A stretch of 64,000 nt of DNA, taken from positions 2,232,001-2,296,000 of the forward strand of contig NZ_CP134223.1 of the NCBI RefSeq assembly GCF_031599675.1, written 5' to 3'. Below are positions 19,217-27,431 of this stretch, one piece after another. How positions within the stretch are numbered: the stretch's first letter is position 1; every line of letters begins with the position of its first letter. The notes beneath the pieces were generated by a model, which searched no databases, was not told where the DNA came from, and saw only the letters and a list, made by a program, of their open reading frames with translations. Made by a program: the position numbers and the translations under genes. Source of the DNA: Paenibacillus pedocola. GTDB taxonomy: Bacteria > Bacillota > Bacilli > Paenibacillales > Paenibacillaceae.

Positions 19217-20044
19217 ATGGAGAAGGCTATGATGTTTGAACGGTGGCGCGGCTTCGTGCGGGCCTGGCAGGATTATCCGCTCAGGGAAGGGGCATGGATC
19301 GGTAAGCGGTACCAGATTGAGTCCCTGCTGGGTGAAGGGAGTTACGGGCTTACCTACCGGTGCTTCGACGCTAAGGAGGAAACTCTTGTGGCAGTCAAAC
19401 AGTCCAGACCGAGTAAGAAAGCGGCAGGGCGGGCTTTACTGGGCAAAGAGAGCACTATTCTGCGGGCACTGAATCATCCCAATATTCCAGTGTGCCGTGA
19501 TTACTTCGAGTACAAGGGCTTGAACTGGCTAGTAAGCGATTATATTGAAGGGAAAACGCTCGAAGATAAAATTTTTACTGAGCATATGGTATACGGGGAG
19601 CGGGAGTGCCTGGCTACAACGCTGAAACTGATGGAGCTGGTATCCTATGTTCATTCGTGCGGCTTTGTACACCTTGATCTGCGGATTCCAAATGTAATCC
19701 TCCGGGATAAGGAGCTGTACTTAATTGATTTCGGACTGGCACGGCCGATCGGTGAAGTTGAAAGCGCAAACGAAGAGTACCAGCCGAAGTCGGAAGAGAT
19801 GCCGGAACGAATGCCCCCGGTTATCGCCTCAGATTTGTATTATGTTGGACAATTAATGCTGTTTATGCTGTATTCCGCTTACCAGCCTGAACCTGGAGGA
19901 GCGGAACGGAGCTGGCGGGAAGAGCTGGATTTGTCACCTGAAATGCTGCATATCCTAACCCGGTTGCATGGAGAGCAGGAAGCTTATGAGGATACAGCTT
20001 CTTTTGTCCGCGAGGCCGAACAATTCTATAAGAGTCTGCAGTAA
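19217..20044 (+). CDS. Ser/Thr protein kinase-like protein
   Basis: About 275 residues, essentially only a eukaryotic-type kinase domain with no membrane anchor or PASTA repeats. The Gly-rich loop is GEGSYG, the ATP lysine sits in VAVKQ, the catalytic loop reads HLDLRIPN (HxD and Asn kept, with Leu in place of the usual Arg) and the metal motif is IDFGLARP, so activity is plausible. The frame is open from 19028 across the cotJ terminator, so a start near the domain is preferred: ATG 19217 (RBS GAGGA) or ATG 19229/19232 (RBS GGAG). Its position behind cotJC hints at a sporulation role, but the terminator between them suggests separate transcription. Confidence 0.82.
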   Translation: MEKAMMFERWRGFVRAWQDYPLREGAWIGKRYQIESLLGEGSYGLTYRCFDAKEETLVAVKQSRPSKKAAGRALLGKESTILRALNHPNIPVCRDYFEYKGLNWLVSDYIEGKTLEDKIFTEHMVYGERECLATTLKLMELVSYVHSCGFVHLDLRIPNVILRDKELYLIDFGLARPIGEVESANEEYQPKSEEMPERMPPVIASDLYYVGQLMLFMLYSAYQPEPGGAERSWREELDLSPEMLHILTRLHGEQEAYEDTASFVREAEQFYKSLQ

Positions 20045-20055
20045 TACCTTGCCCC

Positions 20056-20096
20056 CAAAAAAAAGGCACCTTCAACCCACAGGGTAGAGGTGCCTT
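20056..20096 (-). terminator. Terminator of the small Ser/His-rich gene
   Basis: Read on the minus strand, AAGGCACCT pairs with AGGTGCCTT and runs into eight T residues. The stem could also stop plus-strand transcripts from the kinase gene, though with a poorer T run. Confidence 0.8.
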
Positions 20097-20125
20097 ATGT
20101 TTTATACAGAATGGTTAAACCGGGG

Positions 20126-20341
20126 TCAGCTTGAGCTGCCGTAGCGGTTCTTATAGTATTTATGTCCGGTTCCTCCATGGCGTGAGTCCGAAGACGAGTG
20201 TCTCTTATATCCGTGGCTGCTGCTGGAATGTCTGCTGTATACAGGCCTCCCTTTGTGACTGCTTGAATATCTGCGGTGTCCTCCTGATTTGGAGTGCTCC
20301 ATGGAGTGCAGCACTTTGCCGAGAATTTTTTTAAGCATCAT
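20126..20341 (-). CDS. Small basic Ser/His/Gly-rich protein
   Basis: 71-residue protein of low complexity: after MMLKKILGKVLHSMEHS nearly all residues are Ser, His, Gly, Arg, Lys or Tyr (SRHSSSSHGYKRHSSSDS). RBS AGAGGAGG lies five bases before the first ATG and a strong terminator follows, so the gene is very likely real. The composition resembles some spore coat proteins, and cotJ is 1 kb away, but function is unknown. Confidence 0.7.
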   Translation of the reverse strand: MMLKKILGKVLHSMEHSKSGGHRRYSSSHKGRPVYSRHSSSSHGYKRHSSSDSRHGGTGHKYYKNRYGSSS

Positions 20342-20468
20342 GTTTCCTCCTCTTGGGTGGTTTAAGCCGAATTAGCATGGCTTTAATCTATAATTACCCT
20401 TTAATACGATATTGTTACCTGCAGGTTTCGGGATTTACCCTCAGCTTGACCGGCAGGCGGTGCCTAAA

Positions 20469-20498
20469 TTGACAACACCCGCTAAATCATGTCATAAT
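20469..20498 (+). promoter_or_regulatory. Promoter of the TetR-family gene
   Basis: TTGACA at 20469-20474 and CATAAT at 20493-20498 are separated by 18 bases, a good vegetative (SigA) promoter 32 bases upstream of the GTG start. Confidence 0.65.
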
Positions 20499-20500
20499 TG

Positions 20501-20516
20501 CCTGACGATCGTCAGG
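20501..20516. promoter_or_regulatory. Palindromic operator candidate for the TetR regulator
   Basis: CCTGACGATCGTCAGG is a perfect 16-bp palindrome placed just after the -10 element and overlapping the RBS AGGGAGGTG. This is the expected place for autorepression by the TetR-family protein encoded directly downstream. Confidence 0.7.
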
Positions 20517-20529
20517 GAGGTGTCAAAAA

Positions 20530-21111
20530 GTGACTGCACACGCGATTGAGCAGGCAGCCTTAGTGCATTTTGCAGAAAACGGGTTTGAGGGTGCCTCGCT
20601 TGCGGGGATTGCTCAGGCTGTAGGAATCAAAAAACAGTCCATTGCCACCTATTTTCCGAAGAAAGAGGATTTATTTATGGCTGTTTTTCACGGAATGGCC
20701 AAGCATTATATCGGATTCCTGGAGCAGCTGTATCAGGACCTCGCGGATGCACCGGTGGAGACCAGGCTGAGGGAAATTGTATATAAGAACTATCAGTACA
20801 GGGCAGGTCATCCGGCATTGACCGCTTTTTACAAACGGGCTGTGCAATTTCCGCCTCCGTTCTTCAAAGAAGTTCTTCTGGAGCAGATTAGTATGATGGA
20901 GCAGCGGTCAGCGGTGTTTTACCGGTCGATTTTTGAAGAAGGAATGATGAAAGGCGAGATTAGGCGCCAGCAGGCTGATAGTCTGCTCTCGGCTTATTAT
21001 TGCTTGCTGGACGGGATCGCGATGCAGATGTTTTTTTATGAAGAGGAAGAATTCGAACGGCGCCTGAAGGATATCTGGAATATATTCTGGGCAGGGATTA
21101 GACAATCATAG
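20530..21111 (+). CDS. TetR/AcrR family transcriptional regulator
   Basis: 193-residue regulator with an N-terminal helix-turn-helix (about residues 5-50, FAENGFEGASLAGIAQAVG followed by SIATYF) and a helical ligand-binding domain. The GTG start follows AGGGAGGTG, and the N-terminal arm before the HTH is short. The perfect palindrome upstream suggests autorepression. The GNAT gene starts 20 bases downstream and is probably in the same transcript; the ligand is unknown. Confidence 0.9.
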   Translation: MTAHAIEQAALVHFAENGFEGASLAGIAQAVGIKKQSIATYFPKKEDLFMAVFHGMAKHYIGFLEQLYQDLADAPVETRLREIVYKNYQYRAGHPALTAFYKRAVQFPPPFFKEVLLEQISMMEQRSAVFYRSIFEEGMMKGEIRRQQADSLLSAYYCLLDGIAMQMFFYEEEEFERRLKDIWNIFWAGIRQS

Positions 21112-21131
21112 CAAGGAAAGGGAGGATTGGC

Positions 21132-21557
21132 ATGCGGGCAGAACGGGTTACAACCGGTAATCAGCTTGAGGAAGCTTTTCGGATTAGGCGGGAAGTATTT
21201 GTAGAGGAGCAGGGTGTGCCGCTGGAAGATGAATTTGACCAGTATGAACAGAACTCAGAGCATATATTGATTTATCATGAGGAGGATGCTCCTGTCGGCA
21301 CGGCGCGGCTGAGAGTTGTGGACGGATGGGCGAAACTCGAGCGGATCTGTCTGCTTGCACCTTATCGTAAATCCGGGCTCGGGTCGTTGATCATTGCTAC
21401 ACTTGAGCAAATGGCGGCTGAACAAGGGCTTACGCGAATGAAGCTGCATGGCCAGAAGCAGGCGGAGGGCTTTTATCAGAAGTTGGGCTATGAGACAGGC
21501 TCTCCGGTGTTTATGGAGGATGGAATTCCTCATGTGTTAATGGTCAAAAGCATATAA
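21132..21557 (+). CDS. GNAT family N-acetyltransferase (YjcF/ElaA type)
   Basis: 141-residue GNAT protein. The opening motif FRIRREVFVEEQGVP and the following ExEFDQYE are typical of the YjcF/ElaA group; the acetyl-CoA loop is LAPYRKSGLGSLI (near 76). RBS AAGGGAGG precedes the ATG. It lies 20 bases after the TetR gene and is followed by a strong bidirectional terminator. The acceptor is unknown. Confidence 0.9.
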   Translation: MRAERVTTGNQLEEAFRIRREVFVEEQGVPLEDEFDQYEQNSEHILIYHEEDAPVGTARLRVVDGWAKLERICLLAPYRKSGLGSLIIATLEQMAAEQGLTRMKLHGQKQAEGFYQKLGYETGSPVFMEDGIPHVLMVKSI

Positions 21558-21562
21558 TAACA

Positions 21563-21592
21563 AACAGCCGCCTCCAGTTGGAGGCGGCTGTT
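21563..21592. terminator. Bidirectional terminator
   Basis: AACAGCCGCCTCC and GGAGGCGGCTGTT form a perfect 13-bp stem with a 4-base loop. It lies between the convergent acetyltransferase and flavin reductase genes and can serve both. Confidence 0.85.
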
Positions 21593-21622
21593 CCCGTAAA
21601 CGGGATACGGAAAGGTATGAAA

Positions 21623-22165
21623 TTACTGGCGGAGTGTCTTGAGGGCCCCGCTCCAAGCCAGTACCTGATCAAGCATTGCATTTACATTGGCCGTATGCAG
21701 GTCAGCCGGTTTGAAGACACTGCCGTTCTCAAAATCGGTGAACAGCGATAACAGAGGGTGTACCCGGACATCAGCCACCTGCAATTCACCCAGGATTCCC
21801 CGCAGATGCTCAGCTGCACGCGCACCGCCTGCGGAACCATAGCTGACGATACCGGCGGCTTTGTTATTCCATTCTTCACGGGCGGAATCAAGGGCGTTCT
21901 TGAGTGCTCCTGTTACACTGTGGTTATATTCCTGGGCGATAAATACAAATCCGTCCAATGTCGCAAGCTTAGCTGCCCAGGCCTGAGCAGGTGCATAATC
22001 GTCGCTTTCACCGAGCAGCGGCAATTTGAAGTCAGCAATATCTACGATTTCATAGTTGGCATCCCCGCGGGCATCTGCAATCCCTTTAACCCATTCACCG
22101 ACCTGTGGACTTACGCGGCCTTGACGTGTGCTTCCCAAAATAATTCCGATGTTTAAAGTTGTCAT
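21623..22165 (-). CDS. NAD(P)H-dependent FMN reductase
   Basis: 180-residue flavodoxin-fold reductase. The FMN phosphate loop is GSTRQGRVS (near 11) and the FIAQEYNHSVTGALKNALD region (about 77-95) is typical of NADPH-dependent FMN reductases related to azoreductases and chromate reductases. RBS TAGGAGGAA precedes the ATG. Likely role is reduction of quinones or other electrophiles; the true substrate is not evident. Confidence 0.9.
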   Translation of the reverse strand: MTTLNIGIILGSTRQGRVSPQVGEWVKGIADARGDANYEIVDIADFKLPLLGESDDYAPAQAWAAKLATLDGFVFIAQEYNHSVTGALKNALDSAREEWNNKAAGIVSYGSAGGARAAEHLRGILGELQVADVRVHPLLSLFTDFENGSVFKPADLHTANVNAMLDQVLAWSGALKTLRQ

Positions 22166-22220
22166 TTGAATTTCCTCCTAGGTAATTGTAATTTAGATCG
22201 CGTTAACCTTTATGGATTTT

Positions 22221-22248
22221 ATTATAGCACATTACTTTTATTAAGCAA
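22221..22248 (-). promoter_or_regulatory. Promoter with a partial palindrome before the flavin reductase
   Basis: On the minus strand TTGCTT and TATAAT are 16 bases apart. An imperfect inverted repeat TTACTT-ttatt-AAGCAA lies across the -35 side, a plausible site for a MarR/HxlR-type redox regulator; which one is unknown. The remainder of the 22166-22472 intergenic stretch shows no gene. Confidence 0.5.
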
Positions 22249-22472
22249 GTTTATTTTAGAAACTACTAATCTCTGAATGTTTATGTCAGCTCATAGGCAG
22301 TTTTTATTCTTCTCCTAATGGAAAATATAGGTGAGTTAAACATATCATATCCAATCTATTTTATCCAAACGGATAGAAATTAACGGCAAACTGTTCTAGA
22401 ATATACATTGCATGGAGCCGCCGGCTCTAAGAAGGGCCGCATATAGAGGATACCTGAGAGGAGAAGTGTGGA

Positions 22473-23411
22473 ATGAAGTATCGCAGATTGGGCGGAACAG
22501 GGCTGAAGGTCAGTGAGATCAGTCTGGGAAGCTGGTTAACGTATGGCGGATATGTCGAAAGAGAGAATGCTGTTAAAGCCATTGAAACCGCTTACGGATT
22601 AGGTGTTAATTTTTTTGATACAGCGAATGTATACGAAAAAGGCGCGGCCGAGAAGGTCCTGGGCGAGACGCTGCGCGGATTTCCCCGCGAATCTTATGTT
22701 CTGGCCACCAAGGTGTATGGTGTTATGGGAGACGGGCCGAATGACCGCGGTCTGTCACGCAAGCATATCACGGAGCAGTGTCATGCCAGCCTGAAGCGGC
22801 TTGGCGCAGAGTATGTGGATATTATGTACTGTCACCGCTATGACCCGGAGACACCGATCGAGGAGACACTGCGGACACTGGATGATCTGGTCCGTCAGGG
22901 CAAGGTGCTCTACGTGGGGGTAAGTGAATGGACGGCTGCACAAATGACTGAAGCGCTGGCGGTTGCCGATCGTTATCTGCTGGATCATATTGTGGTCAAC
23001 CAGCCGATTTATAATATGTTTGAGCGGTACATTGAGAAGGAGATTATCCCGCTCGGCGAACGCAAAGGGATTGGACAAGTCGTATTCTCTCCGCTGGCCC
23101 AGGGGCTCCTGACCGGCAAATACAGCTCTGCAGCGGATATCCCTGCGGACAGCCGTGCTGCGAAGCTGGACTGGATGCGCAAAGGGGTTACGGAAGAGAA
23201 AATAGCCAAGGTGCATGAGCTGGGCAAAATAGCTGCAGAGCTGGACATTTCCGTGGGCAATCTGGCCCTGGCCTGGATTCTGCGACAGCCTAACGTAGCA
23301 AGTGCGCTGGTCGGGGCCAGCCGGCCGGAGCAGGTGGAGGAGAACGTTAAGGCTTCAGGCGTGGAACTGACGGAAGAAGTATTGTCGCGTATTGCCGAAA
23401 TTATCGGCTAA
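22473..23411 (+). CDS. Aldo/keto reductase
   Basis: 312-residue TIM-barrel oxidoreductase that reduces aldehydes or ketones with NADPH. The catalytic tetrad is visible: Asp and Tyr in FDTANVY (near 49-54), Lys in LATKVYG (near 79) and His in YCHRYD (near 122). The sequence resembles the potassium-channel beta subunit / YghZ subgroup. RBS GAGAGGAG precedes the ATG. The SDR gene follows after 31 bases, so the two are probably co-transcribed. Confidence 0.92.
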   Translation: MKYRRLGGTGLKVSEISLGSWLTYGGYVERENAVKAIETAYGLGVNFFDTANVYEKGAAEKVLGETLRGFPRESYVLATKVYGVMGDGPNDRGLSRKHITEQCHASLKRLGAEYVDIMYCHRYDPETPIEETLRTLDDLVRQGKVLYVGVSEWTAAQMTEALAVADRYLLDHIVVNQPIYNMFERYIEKEIIPLGERKGIGQVVFSPLAQGLLTGKYSSAADIPADSRAAKLDWMRKGVTEEKIAKVHELGKIAAELDISVGNLALAWILRQPNVASALVGASRPEQVEENVKASGVELTEEVLSRIAEIIG

Positions 23412-23442
23412 CAGATTTATTTAGAGAGAGGAGCAGATACAG

Positions 23443-24465
23443 ATGAAGGTACTTTTTATCGGAGGCACAGGATTAATTAGTGAGGCCGTATCTAAGCTGG
23501 CAGTCGAACGAGGAATTGAGCTGTATCTGTTCAACCGTGGGGAACGGAATGAATTCGTACCAGAAGGGGCGGAAGTGATTCAGGGTGATATCCGCGATGC
23601 GGCGGGGGCTGCTGGGGCACTAAAGGGTTATGAATTTGACGTCGTGGTGGACTGGATCGCCTTTACGCCGGAGCATGTGCAGTCGGATATCGAGCTGTTC
23701 GCCGGAAAAACGAAACAGTATATCTTTATCAGCTCGGCTTCTGCATATCAAAAGCCGCAGAAGAATTATCTGATCACCGAAGAGACCCCGCTGGTTAATC
23801 CGTACTGGCAGTATTCGCGTGATAAAATCGCCTGTGAGGAGCTGCTGCTGGAAGTGCACCGTACCAGCGGTTTCCCGGTTACGATTGTCCGTCCTTCGCA
23901 TACCTATGGAGTTACGGCGATTCCGGCTGCATTGACCAGCTGGGCGCATCCATGGTCGCTGGTGGAACGCATCCGCAAAGGGCAGCCTATTGTGATTCAT
24001 GGTGATGGCACATCACTCTGGACCCTAACCCATAATACGGATTTTGCCAAGGGCTTTGTCGGCCTTCTGGGGAATCCTGAAACGATCGGTGAAGCGGTCC
24101 ACATCACTTCCGATGAGTCGCTGAACTGGAATCAGATTTATGCGGCCATTGGAGTGGCCGCAGATAGAGAACCCAAGGTGGTGCATATCTCCACGGACTT
24201 CATTGCAGCGTATACCCCCGCGGGAACAGCTGATGGACTGATTGGTGACCAGGCGGTGAGCAGTGTGTTCGACAACAGCAAGATCAAACGGCTTGTGCCG
24301 GAGTTCTCGGCTGCCGTACCGTTCGCGGAAGGAGTCAGACGGTCGGTTGAATGGTTTGAAGACCATCCGCAGCGTTGCACCGTGGATACGGATTGGAACA
24401 AAATGCTGGATACTCTGATCAGCAGACACGGCGTTGATGCCAAATTGCTCAGTTATTACGTGTAA
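23443..24465 (+). CDS. NAD-dependent epimerase/dehydratase-like SDR protein
   Basis: 340-residue extended short-chain dehydrogenase fold. The nucleotide-binding motif is FIGGTGLIS at the N-terminus, followed by FNRGERN and GDIRD; the usual YxxxK is represented by YWQYSRDKIACEE (near 124-136). It resembles the atypical extended SDRs related to CSP41, so substrate and even catalysis are uncertain. RBS GAGAGGAG. It lies 31 bases after the aldo/keto reductase gene. Confidence 0.87.
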   Translation: MKVLFIGGTGLISEAVSKLAVERGIELYLFNRGERNEFVPEGAEVIQGDIRDAAGAAGALKGYEFDVVVDWIAFTPEHVQSDIELFAGKTKQYIFISSASAYQKPQKNYLITEETPLVNPYWQYSRDKIACEELLLEVHRTSGFPVTIVRPSHTYGVTAIPAALTSWAHPWSLVERIRKGQPIVIHGDGTSLWTLTHNTDFAKGFVGLLGNPETIGEAVHITSDESLNWNQIYAAIGVAADREPKVVHISTDFIAAYTPAGTADGLIGDQAVSSVFDNSKIKRLVPEFSAAVPFAEGVRRSVEWFEDHPQRCTVDTDWNKMLDTLISRHGVDAKLLSYYV

Positions 24466-24510
24466 GAGAGATGCAGTAACTCTTACTACGAATCCTATCA
24501 GAATTTAGCA

Positions 24511-24539
24511 GCGGGCTCCCAACTGGGAGTCCGTTTTTA
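24511..24539 (+). terminator. Terminator after the SDR gene
   Basis: CGGGCTCCCA and TGGGAGTCCG form a near-perfect stem followed by five T residues. Confidence 0.8.
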
Positions 24540-24677
24540 TATGCAAATAAATTGGCTGCAACCCTTAATAAATCACCGCCTTTGTTAAAAAGGCCCGGCT
24601 GTGTAAGGTAATGGCATGATTCGGGGATTTCTGAATATACTCTCACTACCGAATTTCCTCTAAAAGGAGTCCTGGCC

Positions 24678-25337
24678 ATGCCGACACATCCGTATGTCTC
24701 CCGTTTCTTTGTGAATGCCGATGCCCGCCGAGAAAAGCTGATTTATGATTTGCCGGAATCCTGGTGGAGCCGGCCTTATGAATACGAATGGTGTACAAAC
24801 TTTATCTCGCCCCATGATGTGGTGCTTGATGCCGGCTGCGGTATTTCCCATCCGCTAAAATTTTATCTGGCAGAATATAGCTCCGAGGTCTACGCCTGCG
24901 ATATCGATGCCCGGATTTTGTCGCAGGAGGCGGTTATTCAGGATATCGCTGACGATATCGGCATCGAATCAGCCAGGCAGGTCTTGGCCAGAAGCACTGC
25001 GAATCTGCACCTGACGCAAGCGGATCTCACGAACCTGCCCTACGCGGATGAAAGCTTCGATACTATTTTTTGCATCTCCGTAATTGAGCATTTATCGGTG
25101 GAGGATACTGCCCTGGCCGTGCGGGAGTTTCACAGAACGCTGAACGGAGAAGGGCTCCTGGTGCTGACGTTTGACTATCCGACGGTTAATCTGGCAGTTA
25201 TGAACGATTTGCTGCTTCAGGCGGGATTTCAGTATTGGGGGGAGACGGACTTCAATCTGCCGGAAGACGCGCTGCGTACGGATATCGGGGGCGGACTAAA
25301 CTGTTTCCGGGCCGTATTGAAAAAAGCGCAAATCTAG
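24678..25337 (+). CDS. Class I SAM-dependent methyltransferase
   Basis: 219-residue methyltransferase. Motif I is VVLDAGCGIS (near 53), the acidic loop VYACDID ends strand 2, and FDTIFCISVIEHL (near 130) is motif II/III of the methyltransferase-11 type. It has an N-terminal extension before the Rossmann fold. RBS AAAGGAG lies 11 bases before the ATG. The acceptor is unknown and the neighbours do not suggest one. Confidence 0.88.
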   Translation: MPTHPYVSRFFVNADARREKLIYDLPESWWSRPYEYEWCTNFISPHDVVLDAGCGISHPLKFYLAEYSSEVYACDIDARILSQEAVIQDIADDIGIESARQVLARSTANLHLTQADLTNLPYADESFDTIFCISVIEHLSVEDTALAVREFHRTLNGEGLLVLTFDYPTVNLAVMNDLLLQAGFQYWGETDFNLPEDALRTDIGGGLNCFRAVLKKAQI

Positions 25338-25414
25338 CAGGACTTTATACTCTTTAGACAACCATCCTTTTCCAGTATAGTAGATAACATATCAAATAAA
25401 AGGGGTCTAAAGAA

Positions 25415-26449
25415 TTGCGCAGATTTGCTATGCTTACCATTCTGTTATTACTGCTTATTCCTGCGCCCGGCGTATATGGCGGGACGTCACAGGCGCAGGA
25501 GGCTGACAACATTACGCTCACCTTTGCCGGCGATATTCTGCTGGACGGATTCGTGGGCGAACAGATCACCAGATATGGAGTCAACTTTCCTTTTGCCAAA
25601 GTCGCTCCTGCCCTGCAGAAGGCAGATATTGCTTTTGCCAATCTGGAAACCCCTGTCTCAGTAAGGGGAAAGGCGGTGGAGAAGACCTTTACCTTCCGCT
25701 CTAAGCCTGCAGCGCTCGGCGGACTTAAGTTTGCCGGAATTGACGGTGTTTCGCTTGCGAACAATCACATCCTTGATTATGGGCAGCTAGCGATGCTCGA
25801 TACGCTGACCCATCTGGACAGATACAAGATAGGCCATACAGGTGCGGGCAGCAATATTGACCAGGCATTCAAGCCGTATGTCAAGACGGTCAAAGGTAAG
25901 CGGGTCGCCATTCTGGGGGCAAGCCGTGTACTGTCTGGACCTTCGTGGTATGCCGGGAAGACCAGTCCGGGAGCTGCTTCAGCCTATACGGCAGAGCCGC
26001 TGCTGGGAGCCATCAGGAAGTCCGCCAAGGATAATGATTATACGATTGTGTATCTTCATTGGAATGAGGAGTTTAAGGATTATCCGGAGCCATACGCCCG
26101 GACGCTTGCGAAGCAGATGATCGACAGCGGTGCGGATATTATCCTGGGCGCGCATAGCCACTGCCTGATGGGGATCGAGTATTACAAGCACAAACCGATC
26201 TACTATTCACTGGGTAACTTTGTGTTCAACCGTTCCACACGCGGCGGAGAGAAGACTCTGCTGTCAATGCTGGCTGACTTCACCATCAGCAAGTCCGGCA
26301 TTTCGAGCCGGATTAGACCGGTGAAGATCATCGGCGGACAGCCGAATTTCATGGGTGCAGCCTACAATAAAGAAACGATCAGGCTGATGAACCAGCTGTC
26401 GTTCAATGCGAAGATTGCGGCAGACGGCGCGGTCAGCGAGAAGCTGTGA
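25415..26449 (+). CDS. CapA-like metallophosphatase family protein
   Basis: 344-residue secreted or membrane-tethered protein of the CapA family (poly-gamma-glutamate biosynthesis-type metallophosphatase fold). It has a hydrophobic signal sequence (about 1-20), then FAGDILLDG (near 38), ANLETPVS (near 73), ANNHILDYG (near 115), LHWNEEF (near 212) and GAHSHCL (near 246), which together form the metal centre. The start is TTG after AAAAGGGG. Without capB/capC nearby a role in capsule synthesis is not supported. Confidence 0.88.
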   Translation: MRRFAMLTILLLLLIPAPGVYGGTSQAQEADNITLTFAGDILLDGFVGEQITRYGVNFPFAKVAPALQKADIAFANLETPVSVRGKAVEKTFTFRSKPAALGGLKFAGIDGVSLANNHILDYGQLAMLDTLTHLDRYKIGHTGAGSNIDQAFKPYVKTVKGKRVAILGASRVLSGPSWYAGKTSPGAASAYTAEPLLGAIRKSAKDNDYTIVYLHWNEEFKDYPEPYARTLAKQMIDSGADIILGAHSHCLMGIEYYKHKPIYYSLGNFVFNRSTRGGEKTLLSMLADFTISKSGISSRIRPVKIIGGQPNFMGAAYNKETIRLMNQLSFNAKIAADGAVSEKL

Positions 26450-26526
26450 TGCTTACGCGCTGTGCGATTCTTGAAAACTGTAACAAACTCCCAATTGTTG
26501 CTGGCTATAAAAACTACATTTATCAA

Positions 26527-26573
26527 TAAAAAAGTGCCTCAACAGCTTTTTTAAGCTGTAAGGCACTTTTTTG
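26527..26573. terminator. Bidirectional terminator
   Basis: AAAAAAGTGCCT-(C)-AACAGCTT and AAGCTGT-A-AGGCACTTTTTT make a long stem with T runs on both strands, between the convergent CapA-like and permease genes. Confidence 0.9.
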
Positions 26574-26597
26574 TTTTCGTTGTCCTACATGAATTAA

Positions 26598-27431
26598 TCA
26601 GCCCTTGACCGCACCGGCGACAACGCCTTTGACGATATATTTTTGCAGGAAGATGAACACGACGATAGATGGCAGTACCGCCATAACCATGGCCGTCATC
26701 GCATATTGCCAGTCCGAGGTGTATTGGCCTACGAACGTATAGGCAGCGAGTGTCAGCGTCTTCGTGTCCGGTGAGCCATTGACCATGAGCAGCGGGAGCA
26801 GGAAGTCATTCCAGATCCACATCACGTCAATGATAATGATGGTGGTCGTCACCGATTTCAGCAGCGGGAAGATCACGCTGAAGAACAGGCGGAAGCCGGA
26901 AGCCCCGTCGATCGTGGCGCTTTCATCGATTTCCAGCGGAATCCCTTTGACAAAGCCGTGGTAGATAAACACCGCGAGCGGAGCGCCGAAGCCCCAGTAG
27001 AGCAGTCCCAGACCCCATGTGCTCTCAGACAGGTTCAGGTTCTTGGCTGTCTGCAGTACAGTAAGCATGATGGACTGGAACGGAATCAGCATCGGCATAA
27101 TACAGAGGAAATAGATAACCCCGCTCCATCTGGTCTTGGTCCGCGCCAGTTTGTAAGCTGCGATAGAGGAGACGAATACGATCCCCAGCAGACCCAGTGC
27201 CGTGATGATGAAGTTGTTCAGGAACAGCCGCGGATAGTTAATAAATTCCCATACATAAGAGTAGTTGGCAAAGGTAATATGCTTAGGCAGAGCAATAACA
27301 TCGGTCATCACCTCGCTGAAGCTTTTGAACGAGTTGATGATGGTCAGAAACAGCGGATACAGGAACAGAAGGGAGAGGAGGACGAGAACGACCTCTAGAA
27401 TTATTTTTCCTGATTTATTGTTTGTTTTCAT
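26598..27431 (-). CDS. Sugar ABC transporter permease (MalG type)
   Basis: 277-residue permease of the CUT1 carbohydrate importer class with six membrane helices and the cytosolic EAA loop (DESATIDGASGF near 190), where the ATPase docks. It overlaps the preceding permease gene at TAATG. With that gene it forms the membrane part of an importer whose binding protein is most likely the lipoprotein at 32132-33457. There is no ATPase gene in the locus, so a shared MsmX-type ATPase is probably used. Confidence 0.93.
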   Translation of the reverse strand: MKTNNKSGKIILEVVLVLLSLLFLYPLFLTIINSFKSFSEVMTDVIALPKHITFANYSYVWEFINYPRLFLNNFIITALGLLGIVFVSSIAAYKLARTKTRWSGVIYFLCIMPMLIPFQSIMLTVLQTAKNLNLSESTWGLGLLYWGFGAPLAVFIYHGFVKGIPLEIDESATIDGASGFRLFFSVIFPLLKSVTTTIIIIDVMWIWNDFLLPLLMVNGSPDTKTLTLAAYTFVGQYTSDWQYAMTAMVMAVLPSIVVFIFLQKYIVKGVVAGAVKG

